DNA from: Amyloporia xantha
Lineage: Eukaryota; Basidiomycota; Agaricomycetes; Polyporales; Adustoporiaceae
Reading direction: 5' to 3'
Length of the DNA: 64,000 nt
Assembly: GCA_036971615.1 (NCBI GenBank)
Contig: JAYKKR010000009.1
Location: forward strand, 248,001 to 312,000
The notes under the pieces were generated by a model, which ran no database searches, was not told the DNA's origin, and worked only from the letters and a program-made list of their open reading frames with translations. Below, in pieces: positions 35,375-46,068 of this stretch (position 1 is its first letter; the number at the start of each line of letters is the position of its first letter). A program made the translations under genes and the position numbers.

Positions 35375-35696
35375 TTATCTGCCTCGAGCTTTCTGAAAAA
35401 CGATCACTGCAATCGTGAATCCGATAAACCAACAAGTACCAGACTACACGATTATTAAGGATTTATAAATACTGTGTCATAACACTGTTGATACTTACTC
35501 TCAATGTCAGAGCAATATCCGCTGCGTCGAGCGGAAATGTTTCATCATGGTATGTCAGTCCAATCAATACTGTGCCCTCTCGCACGAAATTTCGGCCATC
35601 TTGGTCACACAAGCGTAGACCAATCACCTGCAGATTGAACATAGAATCCCGCTGTTTGTGTGGTCGTAAATGGGCACGCAGCCAGTTTTTAAATCT
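35375..35696 (-). CDS. Small tail-anchored conserved protein, 5' end unresolved
   Basis: Two exons are clear on the minus strand: about 35696-35499, with blocks NWLRAHLRPHKQRDSMFNLQ, VIGLRLCDQDGRNFVREGT and LIGLTYHDETFPLDAADIAL, then a GTAAGT donor and exon 35443-35375 encoding SGTCWFIGFTIAVIVFQKAR before the stop. The last exon is a single hydrophobic helix ending in basic residues, so a C-terminal anchor. An in-frame stop lies just upstream of exon 1, so a 5' exon must exist between about 35720 and 35980. I do not recognise the family. Codon choice and the perfect splice phase argue that it is real. Confidence 0.55.
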
Positions 35697-35981
35697 GTCT
35701 TCTTCTTAGTATTACTCATCGGCGCAGCCATGCGCTGCCGTCCCAGGAGATGAGGTGTTATCCGCATGAGATAGAGCACAACCTATGAGCGTGGAAGGTG
35801 CGGAAATGAGAGACGGAATCAATGGTCCTACAATCATCGCAGTGAGTACACCAATACAAAACGAAGCCGTACAGAAGAACGTGAGCTAGGAATGTCTGCA
35901 TCATATGCCTGACGCACACATAATATCGATATGCAAGGATCAACACGGGAGAAGGGAGATTGCACACTGCCTTCAGCATTA

Positions 35982-37702
35982 CTAGAGCCCCACATGGCCG
36001 CCATGGTGAAGAAACCTAGATGTCACAGAGGGATGAGATCCAAATATAGTTGCTCAATAAGATAAGCAATCACACCTTTGATTTCCGTTCTCTAAATATC
36101 CGAGAGAGTTATTGAAATCCGTGTCCTCGGGAGGGACATAACCCGGCGGGGCGTAAGAGCGGGCAACAATACCCGCAGATTCCGCCGAAGTTATCGTTAC
36201 TTCTTCTGTCAGCAGCGGCGAAGCAGCAGGTGTCTTGGGATGGAATCCTGGTGCTTGGAAAGGAAGCAGCGTGAGGTGGTACTGTTAGGTCCACCATGTA
36301 ATTTTATGTCAGCGATGATCAAAAGATGCACATGACAAACACGGGTATAGGGTGGCTGACATACTCTCAGGGAAAACCCGGGAAAGATGAAAGTAGGTTT
36401 CAATCCCGTACTGATATTCAGCTCCCCTTGCAACGTACGAGATCCCTTCTCAGAAGCTCCCTCTTCCGACAGCCAGAAATAGGCGGAGCCGACGTTGTCA
36501 CGAAATACTCGATCACTTGGAACATCGGACGAGTCATCTGTCGCATGAGTCCCTAGGACGCGGGAGCGGAAGAGATGCAATTTTACTGCTGCGGGGGTTG
36601 CAAGCAGATCAATTACTTGCTCATCATGGCTAGAAATGGTCAAAAAGAGCGGGATGGGGGAGCCCCTGGCATAGGAAAGCTACATATCGACACACGGACA
36701 CGGATCGTGAGCGTCAGGTCCCATAATAAACAGAGCTTGTATTTGCGCTCACAGGTTGCGCGGTCACAAGCTGACGAAGAACTTCAAAGTCAGCTGCCAT
36801 AACAAGAACCGAGGAGACGGGTATGAGCGTACAGTACACTGCACCTCTATCTGTCGTGTGTTAAATAGTGTGCCTTTGACTGTCACTGGCGTGAGCACTT
36901 TCCACCCCTCTGGATCACCTTTGGGACCGACAAGGGGGGTGCCTTCGCGATATGCCGCCTGGCGTAATGGTGAAGGCAGCTCTGCGCGCCAGTGTGGCAA
37001 ATACACCAAAGGAGTCGCCAGGCTTACGATACGTTCATGTCAGCCCGCACTAAAATCTAGGCGGCCCGGGTGGCACTGAGATGTACGCACGTCTGATTGG
37101 TTTTGAAAAGACCACGACGTGCGGTCACAATCAACTTGTATTCGATGTACGCTGGACTAGCGCGTTCCGAGAAACTAGGTGGCACCTTGAACGTCTGTGG
37201 GCTCCGCTTTCCCTTCCCCGGAAGCGATATCTCACTCGGTAGGGTAAGCGAAAACGGCCACGATTGCCTTCCTGACAGCTTCGCAGGTGATGTGGATTTA
37301 CTCTCCCACAAGGTCTCCGGGATATAGAGGAACCTGGCCTCCTCTTGGCCGACAGGAGTGACGCCGGCCGTTACCTAGTGATAGTGGACCATGATGAGGA
37401 TGCGAAAACATCGGAACCCTCGAAATTGACAGCTGAATTCTGCAGACATAAGGGAGACGCACTGTAATAGACACCCCTTGCACTCCACTAGCCTTATCGA
37501 AATCAACTACAACGGACCCTGTAATAGCATCTGTGTTATGAAAGAGAGGCAGCTGTTTGTCTCCCTTGGCACGACTATTGACCGTCATCTGTAGCCATGC
37601 TCGACCCTTGCTGTCTTCCAATTGATATTCGTGCTGCGTGAGTGCCGAGTGATGGACATAACTTGGGAGCTCGGGGTCACCCTGAAGGTGCGACTCCTCC
37701 AT
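35982..37702 (-). CDS. Arrestin-like protein (arrestin N and C domains)
   Basis: Fungal arrestin-like proteins act as adaptors that bring ubiquitin ligases to membrane transporters. Exons 37702-37463, 37374-37091, 37022-36833, 36770-36753, 36679-36365, 36281-36076 and 36015-35982 join to 428 codons plus stop. N domain: YVHHSALTQHEYQLEDSKGR, GSVVVDFDKASGVQGVSITV, QSWPFSLTLPSEISLP, PPSFSERASPAYIEYKLIVT. C domain: LSYARGSPIPLFLTISSHDE, GELNISTGLKPTFIFPGFSL. The tail has the proline-rich SYAPPGYVPPED and ends GYLENGNQRFLHHGG, which I associate with this family in mushrooms. The 18-nt fourth exon (LVTAQP) is needed for the frame. PPGY could serve as a PY-like contact for a WW-domain ubiquitin ligase; that is inference. 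Confidence 0.88.
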
Positions 37703-39273
37703 CGTTAACAAGAAGATGTCCGAATGCGCGAGGCGGAGGTACAGGCAGAGCAAACGACGCTATAGGTCGTGCACGGACCCCCGTCAAGCAGTCATGTTAC
37801 CAATACGCCGAACGAGACTGCGAGATAACGTTCAGGCAGGCACAGGTACATTTGGCCACTTGCAGCGCTGGGCTTTCAAAGATATATGTGAACAGCTCCC
37901 GATTACATTCTGGAAAGAGAGCCACGAGGACTTGACTTGCACGAAGCCGCGATGGGATCTGGTGTTCGATGCCTGTCCCAGGATGTGATCGGACCACACG
38001 TCACATGGATGAAGCGAAGCAATAAGCTTTAGATACTCATATATAGTACGTACATCGTTCATGCGTACGCATCTACAGCTGGAAAAGTGAATTCCTATGA
38101 ACGTATTAATAGCAGAGAATTAAAGCAAGATTATGTATGGAAAGTACGGGCACGTAGTGTTGGGGGCTACAGCTACATTTGATACACAAAACGGTCCAGA
38201 GCTAGACTAACGAGCGCAGTAAGATAGCAACAGGGAAACAAGCGAGCGAGACGACCATGCGCCACAATAATTGAATCGATCAAAGGACAGAAAGATGTTG
38301 TCACTTCTGTCCCGAACTATAGACAGAAAATTAGCATTTCAAAAGAAGCGAAAAGCGGATATCACAAACTTACACAGGGACATAAGAGCAAGCTATACCA
38401 CGGCGACTACAGTTGGCGCAGATGGGGCGACCGTCGCATTTCATTTTGCGCCCTGGGAAACAGTGAAACGCAGGTCAGGTGAGATGAACAACTGATGGGC
38501 GAATAAGCTGAACAGTCACCTCTGCAAAATTGGCATGCCATTGGGGTCCTTCGCGGGGTTCTAGGTGAGTACGAACCCTCCCCGTCAGACTCGTCGCTCC
38601 TATCGTTTCTGCGAGACTAGCTAACGATGAGTACCAGGATGAGCAACAGTAAAATCCTTTTACTTGGTCCCGATCAGACATTATAATGTGTATATGGTTG
38701 TGTGCGCCTAGAGGTACGAAGACACCGGCGTGTAGGCGAGAAAGGTCGACGAGTCGAGGTGGGGGGTAGACAAAGCAGCGGCAGACTCCTTATATTGTCC
38801 GTATATAAAAGCGAATTTCGTCACCTACAAACAGCAGCAACGTGTCCACGCCAACACAATTCATCGCCAGCGGCGATTCGGAGAGCCATAAGCAGCACAC
38901 GGAAGGACCAGATCCTGAACAACCAGACGTGTTTCATCCCTAAACATGGTCATGAAGCGCTCGTGAGGCAAGACGACAACCGAGTCATTCCTGGAAACGG
39001 GTGGCAATGAGGTCACTTTGTGTGTGAAAGGGCCGAGGATTTAGACTAGCCTTGATACAGATACCGGTGCCATTTCTTACGACTGATTTGCCGGGTAAGC
39101 TTGAGATCGCTGGGTGAAAAGTTGTAGAGATAGCCGGTCACCGGTCACAGTCCAAAAATGTAGAAAGAACCACTTCATACTGCGTGCTAAACCTTCTCTG
39201 ACATAAGATGAGTCTTGACTGTCGGGGGTTCGCTGATATCGGACCCTGCTACTGCCCTACTACAGTGCTGTGG
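37703..39273. other. Intergenic region left of the repeat island
   Basis: About 1.6 kb with no gene I can support. A TATA-like tatataaaag lies at about 38804-38813, but no coding region follows. The ORFs at 38271-38495 and 38702-39010 lack conserved features. Confidence 0.35.
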
Positions 39274-39279
39274 CAGCTG
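39274..39279 (+). repeat. Target site duplication of element A (left)
   Basis: CAGCTG, repeated at 42280-42285 directly outside the right end. Confidence 0.8.
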
Positions 39280-39419
39280 TATGGTAAGCGTAACGGTCGT
39301 GCTCACGTGATTTGACACTCCGATGTTCGGCCAGATCGGAAGAGCCCAGGACCCCAGAGAGCTGCGAGATAATGCATAGATCATGCCGTGTGTGACCATA
39401 CCGCATCCTCAAAAATACA

Positions 39420-39689
39420 TTGCCCACTAAAAACTCATGGAATACACTTCTTATATTATGCTGCAATACATGTTTTAACATTTACTGTGGATATTTGAGC
39501 AAAGAGACAAGTTATGTGCAGGCAGCACCGGTGGTCAAACACGTTGCACCTAGGCTGTCCAACGAGTCGATTGCCTATTTTGGTGAGCATCCGGCAAACA
39601 CCGTCGCTCAACAGGCTTGTCGGTTCGCGCAAGATACTGTTCCACCTCCTCCCGGTCAAATTGGGGTCATTTTTGGCGACAAATATTAA
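39420..39689 (+). CDS. ORF X of element A (conserved in element B)
   Basis: 89 codons, reading inward from the left end. Contains KETSYVQAAPVVKHVAPRLS and ends PPPPGQIGVIFGDKY. The copy in B (52245-52556, minus) differs by a few substitutions and by a 6-nt insertion that keeps the frame. No family recognised. Whether it is translated is unknown. Confidence 0.35.
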   Translation: MPTKNSWNTLLILCCNTCFNIYCGYLSKETSYVQAAPVVKHVAPRLSNESIAYFGEHPANTVAQQACRFAQDTVPPPPGQIGVIFGDKY

Positions 39690-41575
39690 GGACAGCCTTA
39701 TAACAGCTTTAGGAAAAAAATTCAACTACATTCTGTGACTTACACCTTAACCTTAAAGGTAGTTGACCTAGTTGACAATTGTTGCCTGCATATGCTAGAG
39801 GTGAACCAGGTCCTTAAATTTCTATCATTTGCCTTGAATATAAATGACTCTTGCATATTATATGAGCAGTCAAATATCCTTGAACAATAATATACTCAGT
39901 AAGTGGCATCATTTTCTATGGCTTGTCAGGACTCAGAATGGACAGGTGTCAATGACACTCCAAGTAAATGCTTTATATTTGGAAGAGCCACTTGACACAG
40001 TATTTGAGAAAATCCCAAACACTGGATAGGATTTGTAATATCTTGATGTCAGACTTTGTCAAAAATAACTTGTTGAATATTGGTTGCAATATCATACAAA
40101 TACTAGATGTAACAAAAGCACCAAGGTTTTTATAATCCTTGCTGGTGGCATAAGAGAGAGATATTATTTTTTCATCTCTTTGATCCTTCCACCAACAATG
40201 AAAGCTGCATATAGAGTACTATTTCATTCTATTTAAAATGCCTTAGCTAGGTTGATGGATACATCAGAATAAATAGTACATCTGGACCTTCTATAAATTC
40301 ATTGTGTAGATTAAAATTTATGTCAACATTCTAGTAGTCATTCCTTGATCTTATTGAGCCTATTCCTGAGGGTGTTTTATGCCTAGATAAGTCCCGGTCA
40401 CATTTATTTTGTCTGTGCCATAGGCTACTTCTGTTAAAATTGCAAGAAGATGAATACCTGCTAATCTCTAATATGAGACAGGCTAAGACCTGCAAGATGT
40501 ACTACAAAGAGTATAAATAAATTACAAATTGGCACTTCCCTGGAAAGAAGCATCAGGAAAACCAAACTTTTCTCAATCAACTTATCTATCTTAATTTCCT
40601 AGACAAGAAATCCAGAGACTTCTCAGACTATTCAGAAGAATCAAAAAATCCTGGGAATGTGAATTATTCTTAGGCAAGAGAAAGAGATAGTAAGTCAATA
40701 AGAATAATTTGGAATTTTACTGATGTCAACAGACATTATATCCTCAGGCTTAAGTTTAGTATAATCCAAGCCATCAGACATTGAATCATGGCTCTTGTAT
40801 ATATGCTTAAGTTAGACTCATCATTTTGAAACCCTGGAGAGACCAGCCCTTCTGAATTAACAATGCCACTTCATAGCTCTAAATCTGAGAACAATCCAAT
40901 ATGCATTTACTGTGTTTGGAAGATTGTGAAATGTACATATATTTTAATGAAAGAAATTTTGGTGAACAGTCTATATCATTTCTAATATTTTCACCATCTT
41001 CAAGTTCCTCATGTTTTATAGCATGTCTTCAACCATGAGTGGCACACAATAATGAACTTGCAGACATTGAATTTTAAATATCAGAATCCTCACTGGCACT
41101 CAATGGCAAATAGCTGTAAGTTTTGAGGCTCCAATTACTTCATCTATTTGTACATGAATGGCTCAAATTGCATCCTATATATGTTGAACTACTGCTACCC
41201 CAATAAACTGTAAATAAATCTGACACCCTGTAGCCAAAGATGATATCATTGCATATCTGATTATTTGCATCTACATAGCAATCACATTTTGGACAATATC
41301 AGCATGTTTATTTTCCTCCTAGCCCTCTCCATTTCTGACTCAGTAGATTATAGAAAAGCTACCAGTTGTTTTTTCCTTGTTCCCCTACAGGACAATAAGT
41401 TTTCCAAGCAAACAAAAAGCAAAAAATAAAATAAGAATGGCTTTTCCAGATCCAAGAACAGACCTTGACCATTGGAAGAATAGAGAAAACTGGAGATTCT
41501 CTCATTACGATGGGAGATCATGACTCATGTCTTTTTTGAATCTATGTACTGATATCCATAAGAGAGAGAGAGCCT

Positions 41576-41920
41576 GTGAGGAGAAGGGTCAGTGTTGAAG
41601 ATTTTGAGCACATATTGCTTTTTTCATATATATGTGTATTGTTTATGCTGTGTATCTACTGTGTAATTACTTCTATATACCATGTACTATTTATTAAATA
41701 CCAAATTTCTATAAATGTACACCCAATAGTTGGAGCATTAGCTGTAACCATGAGCATCAGATCAATTTGCATAGCAGGCTTGTATGGAGTCCAATATATC
41801 CAATATGATCTTATCTCAACTGTTGGCATTGGACATCAGGAGAACTACATTTTTCCTTCTTTTTTCCTTGTCATGTCACAAACACACACTCTTACTCACT
41901 TCTACTTATTGAAAAATTGA
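41576..41920 (+). CDS. ORF Y of element A (hydrophobic, conserved in B)
   Basis: 114 codons with a hydrophobic run (FSYICVLFMLCIYCVITSIY). The copy in B (45381-45722, minus) is 113 codons, one codon shorter, in frame. Its 3' end overlaps the opposite ORF Z by 15 nt. No family recognised. Confidence 0.3.
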   Translation: MRRRVSVEDFEHILLFSYICVLFMLCIYCVITSIYHVLFIKYQISINVHPIVGALAVTMSIRSICIAGLYGVQYIQYDLISTVGIGHQENYIFPSFFLVMSQTHTLTHFYLLKN

Positions 41921-42094
41921 TTTGACAACCAGGAATGATTCATGTTCCAAACTCTCACTTATTTTGATAAGCTGTCTCCTGTGAGCCTTGTTCTGCTGAA
42001 TGAAAGGCAGGTTTCTGTGGTAATAAGATGTGTGAAGCAGAGTTTGAGCTGAAAGAATTGACCACAACCTAAATATGTAAGCTAGCCGATTCAT
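41906..42094 (-). CDS. ORF Z of element A (conserved in B)
   Basis: 62 codons starting MNRLAYIFRLWSILSAQ and ending FLVVKSIFQ. The B copy (45207-45395, plus) differs at one residue (Ile13 to Met). Basic, no family recognised. Confidence 0.3.
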   Translation of the reverse strand: MNRLAYIFRLWSILSAQTLLHTSYYHRNLPFIQQNKAHRRQLIKISESLEHESFLVVKSIFQ

Positions 42095-42279
42095 ATGATA
42101 TGTACAGCAGCCAAGGTAAGTTATACAGCATTTGACTACAACGGGCTGTGGTGTAATCTAAAGGCGCCGCGGTTGCGGTGATCAGGGTCTCACAGTCTTC
42201 TTATGGAAAGCCGTTGATGCCGTTCGCGGAAGACGCCGCCTGAGTTCGAAATCAGAGCACGACCGTTACGCTTACCATA

Positions 42280-42285
42280 CAGCTG
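42280..42285 (+). repeat. Target site duplication of element A (right)
   Basis: CAGCTG, matching 39274-39279. Confidence 0.8.
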
Positions 42286-43190
42286 TGCCCGAGTTCGTGA
42301 CTGCGGTACTAGTTTCCCGGGCAGCCATGTTTGCAGTCCGCTGGCAGCCCGGACGAAACTCCGCCTCTGCCACTACATATGGTGCCACGGCATCATCCTG
42401 GCTACTCCGAGAAAGTCGATTCAGGTCTACTATGAATACAGACGCGTTACACCGTGATGAAACACGCGCGCGGGCGAGTGGATAGTGAAACAGATCTACA
42501 GCAGTTTCGTCACCCGAGAGCCACGATATGGTTAGCCTGAAAATCCTCGCGACGCATAAGTCGATCTGCGATTTCGAACACGGCCGACGCATACCGTAAA
42601 TGTCACGGCCATCCTCGGCGCGGCACAGCGCCTGGGCGCTCTATCCAAAAAAGGCGCGTCCATGTGCGGCAGGACCCGATCATTGTCGGCGATCCATGCC
42701 TACATCCCTCGAGCGAATGACAGAACATTGAAGGCTGCCATGAAACAGCTCACACAGACTGTAACAAACGCTCATAAAAGACAGAAATCGGATACCCATG
42801 TCCAGGCGAGCAGCAGAATCAGCATACGCACTTCGGACACCACAACGCTCAATTTGGCACCGGGCGCGCAATCATAACCATGACAAAAAAAGACTCGGCA
42901 GTTCAGGTGAATAAGGACTTACGAAGCAAAGAATGCAATCGAATCACGAAACCATCAACGAGAAGCTCCACAGGACGGACCTCGACTAGACCATTTTCCA
43001 CGTACCTGTCCACGATGCTGGAGAATGTAGAACAACCGTCCCGAGAGGCTTGAGCGCATTTCATATTCACTTCCGAATCCGTCGACTTGCATAATCTTCG
43101 CAGTTCACGGAAGCGAATAGGTCATGTCAAAACATGTCAGCATGTCTGGTTTCTAAACCTGCCCAGTCCTCTGCCGACCATTAGCATCAA
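42286..43190. other. Gene debris between elements A and B
   Basis: Fragments that read like host exons but do not assemble. The clearest is minus 43064-42923, which starts MKCAQASRDG and runs through FSSIVDRYVENGLVEVRPVE to a GTAAGT donor. Another is near 42600-42540 (YASAVFEIADRLMRREDFQ, minus). No family recognised. Confidence 0.35.
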
Positions 43191-43700
43191 CCCGCGAGTT
43201 CATTCGGCGTGCTTGATAGTAGCGCCCCGCAGCATCTAAAGATAATGGGACGACGGGGTCGATGTGGCGCGCGTAACTCGCGTGGAGCGCACGTTGGCCG
43301 CGTGGCTGCCACGCGATAGCGCAGGTCCTCCCATAGGGCGTGCGCGCGCAGCGCGAGAGTTGGCACCGGGCTCCGCGCAGCGGCAGGGGGGTCCGCGGGG
43401 GTCTCCCCCGCGCAAGAATCCAAAGTACAAATACAGCATTCCCGCTGCAACGGGAACGGGCACCGGGCTAAGGTGCAGGGATTTACAAAATAGTAAAATA
43501 TTTATCACAAAAATACAGCATTGCCCGCTGGACCGGGCTCAGTGCAGCGGGACGTCGTCCCTATAGCACGCAGCGCGGAAGTTGGCGCCGGGTTCTCCCC
43601 TGTGCAGTGTGTGTCCGCTGCAACGGGAACCAGCATCGCCTTCCTCACACAGGGATTAAAAAAAATGTAATATATCATGTTGCTGCTGAACGGGAATGCA
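43190..43700. repeat. GC-rich repeat tract with CCCGCTGCAACGGG-like units
   Basis: A strongly GC-rich block with several related units around cccgctgcaacggga (about 43440), gcccgctggaccgggc (43525), ccgctgcaacgggaac (43614) and gctgctgaacgggaa (43682). A perfect 7-bp-stem hairpin with a TCT loop lies at 43395-43411. It is clearly non-coding and unlike its surroundings. Confidence 0.6.
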
Positions 43701-43711
43701 TGACGGGGCCC

Positions 43712-43990
43712 GGGTGCGAAGCACCCCCTTTACATAAGCTTCAGTGCTATACTTCCGCGCAATGGGCACGGGTCAGTCACGGGCACGAAGTGCCCTGGGT
43801 GAAATCTAGACCTCAAATTCAGTGAGGTTTTGGATTTGAATCACTCCATTTATATTTCTTCAAAGGTTGGAGGTGCAAAGCACATCTGTGGCGAAGCCAC
43901 AGGTAAAATCACTAGAAGATACTAAATTATTATTATTTGTATTATTTGTATTCGAAGGCGCAAAGCGCCTCAGTGCGTGGCAAAGCCACG
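43712..43990. repeat. Cluster of GAA/AAA-triloop mini-hairpins
   Basis: Perfect short hairpins: 43712-43726 GGGTGC-GAA-GCACCC, 43781-43795 GGGCAC-GAA-GTGCCC, 43873-43883 GTGC-AAA-GCAC, 43886-43902 CTGTGGC-GAA-GCCACAG, 43956-43970 AGGCGC-AAA-GCGCCT, 43976-43990 CGTGGC-AAA-GCCACG. The last four form two double-hairpin modules, each followed by GGTAAA..CACTAG. Stem sequences differ between modules but pairing is kept. Confidence 0.75.
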
Positions 43991-44509
43991 GGTAAAGACA
44001 CTAGTCGTGTACGAAATGTACTGCGATCCAAGCGAAGGCTGCAGACTTCTCAAATTCGGCTGACTTGTGCAACCTGCCATAAGGCGGAAATCAATCATAG
44101 TATCCAGGGAGGAGGCAAGGAGGTCTGGGCTTTGACTACCCGTCGTACCAGTGCTACAATGAAGGCTTGGTCGGAAGCCTCCAATCTCGCGGCAGTGCGT
44201 GAGCCGAATCTTGTCAAATAGGAGAGTGCAATCCAGGTCCCCGTGAGGCAGTACGCCAAGAATCACCAAGTGGCTGAATAACGTGGTCGACCAAAAGGCA
44301 TAAATGCCACATCCAGCATGTCCCAATTAACATTCCAGCAGTCTGACCGCCTGAATGACATTAGCTCTTCAACTAAGCCATTGGGAGTGCCAACTAAGGG
44401 AGCCCATTCTGCATAGGGTTTATGATCAGGCTACTTGCCACCAAATAAGGGCTGTTCGGGCGGCGCGCTGAAGCAACGAGGGCGAAGCGCTTAAGTGTCG
44501 CGGGAAGGC

Positions 44510-44985
44510 TCAGACATAATCTGGTACGAATCTCGCATCGGGGATTAACAAAACAGACGGCTCTTGGGGCGGGTCGTCGCGCGCTTGAGAAGCTGACGAA
44601 AGCGTCGGTTCTAGCAAATGCTGAAACTGATCCGTCACATACGCACTAGGATCGAACCGGACGGTCACGGACTCACGAGGAAAGGTGACGGCACATTTAC
44701 GCTATTGTAGCCGTTCCTGGCGAATCCTGCGTCTAGAACCTGACGACATCCGTCGGTCTGATCTGCATTGATGAGGGAAGGTGGCGGAGTGAGGGTCAGT
44801 GCATGGCGGTGTTGTTCCTGATGTGATTTGGCGGTCCCGAAGGCGAGATTGGCGACGTCTGGCAGTCGTCCTTGTACCCGCCAAGGCGTCGGGATGGGCG
44901 TCGCAAAATCCATATCACAGGACGTAGCGACCGCTGTGCCTGGCTGCGGGAATGATTCGCAATTTGTACGCGCTGCCTGGGCCAT
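44510..44985 (-). pseudogene. Hypothetical protein fragment next to element B
   Basis: Reads MAQAARTNCESFPQPGTAVA through LTPPPSLINADQTDGCRQVL and NGYNS in one frame, then KCAVTFPRESVTVRFDPSAY to DARFVPDYV and a stop in another, with no room for an intron between them. The total is not a multiple of three. I do not know the family. Element B inserted 30 bp upstream of this start, so it may have cut the 5' end. Confidence 0.35.
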
Positions 44986-45015
44986 GCTTCAGATCCGAAT
45001 GTGAAATTCATGACC

Positions 45016-45021
45016 CACCAA
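45016..45021 (+). repeat. Target site duplication of element B (left)
   Basis: CACCAA, repeated at 52660-52665. Confidence 0.85.
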
Positions 45022-45206
45022 TATGGTAAGCGTAACGGTCGTGCTCTGATTTCGAACTCAGGCGGCGTCTTCCGCGAACGGCATCAACGGCTTTCCATAA
45101 GAAGACTGTGAGACCCTGATCACCGCAACCGCGGCGCCTTTAGATTACACCACAGCCCGTTGTAGTCAAATGCTGTATAACTTACCTTGGCTGCTGTACA
45201 TATCAT

Positions 45207-45395
45207 ATGAATCGGCTAGCTTACATATTTAGGTTGTGGTCAATGCTTTCAGCTCAAACTCTGCTTCACACATCTTATTACCACAGAAACCTGCCTTTCA
45301 TTCAGCAGAACAAGGCTCACAGGAGACAGCTTATCAAAATAAGTGAGAGTTTGGAACATGAATCATTCCTGGTTGTCAAATCAATTTTTCAATAA
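45207..45395 (+). CDS. ORF Z of element B
   Basis: 62 codons, one residue different from the copy in A (41906-42094). Unknown function. Confidence 0.3.
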   Translation: MNRLAYIFRLWSMLSAQTLLHTSYYHRNLPFIQQNKAHRRQLIKISESLEHESFLVVKSIFQ

Positions 45396-45722
45396 GTAGA
45401 AGAGAGTAAGAGTGTGTGTTTGTGACATGACAAGGAAAAAAGAAGGAAAAATGTAGTTCTCCTGATGTCCAATGCCAACAGTTGAGATCAGATCATATTG
45501 GATATATTGGACTCCATACAAGCCTGCTATGCAAATTGATCTGATGCTCATGGTTACAGCTAATGCTCCAACTATTGGGTGTACATTTATAGAAATTTGG
45601 TATTTAATAAATGGTACATGGTATATAGAAGTAATTACACAGTAGATACACAGCATAAACAATACACATATATATGAAAAAAATATGTGCTCAAAATCTT
45701 CAACACTGACCCTTCTCCTCAC
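45381..45722 (-). CDS. ORF Y of element B
   Basis: 113 codons, hydrophobic, one codon shorter than in A (41576-41920). Unknown function. Confidence 0.3.
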   Translation of the reverse strand: MRRRVSVEDFEHIFFSYICVLFMLCIYCVITSIYHVPFIKYQISINVHPIVGALAVTMSIRSICIAGLYGVQYIQYDLISTVGIGHQENYIFPSFFLVMSQTHTLTLFYLLKN

Positions 45723-45764
45723 AGGCTCTCTCTCTCTTATGGATATTAGTACATAGATTCAAAA

Positions 45765-46068
45765 TGTTGAACGATCAGTTTCCAACTATAGTAGTCGCAC
45801 TTCCATACTTGGTAGTCAGTACTTACTCATTTCTATGATGTTCTATGACGTTCCATAGTATGCTCTTGTCTTACTTCATAGGCTCCACTTTCTTACTAAG
45901 AAAGCTCCACTATGATTTCATTATGACTTCATATCTTACTAAGATATTCTATAGGTTTCTAGATACGATTACTAAGGAGCCTTTCATACATGTATATAAG
46001 CCGGGCCTTACAGCCCACTAGAATACAAGACGGATTAGCCTCCTCTCCTCTATAGTCTGCGCTCAACA
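45765..46068 (+). repeat. 5' LTR of the Copia element
   Basis: 304 bp, TGTTG...CAACA. Contains a TATA-like tatataag at about 45994 that could drive the element. Confidence 0.92.

Larger units (their letters stand above)
39280..42279 (+). mobile_element. Element A: AT-rich 3000-bp TIR element with 6-bp TSD
   Basis: Both ends carry the same 25-bp terminus beginning TATGGTAAGCGTAACGG (left 39280-39304; right as reverse complement 42255-42279), with weaker similarity beyond it. The flanks are perfect CAGCTG duplications. The interior is much richer in A+T than the host. About 1 kb at the left and 0.75 kb at the right recur in inverted order in element B. It encodes no transposase, integrase or polymerase that I recognise. 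Three short ORFs are shared with B (39420-39689 +, 41576-41920 +, 41906-42094 -). It is probably a cut-and-paste element or a non-autonomous derivative; the superfamily is open. Confidence 0.8.

Noticed and set aside
39280..42279. Element A as a Maverick/Polinton
   Set aside because: The 6-bp duplication fits, but at 3 kb there is no polymerase, integrase or capsid gene, and the end sequence does not resemble known ends.
42200..42279. tRNA-like or SINE promoter boxes at the end of element A (gagttcgaaatc)
   Set aside because: A weak B-box resemblance only; no foldable tRNA and no correctly spaced A box.
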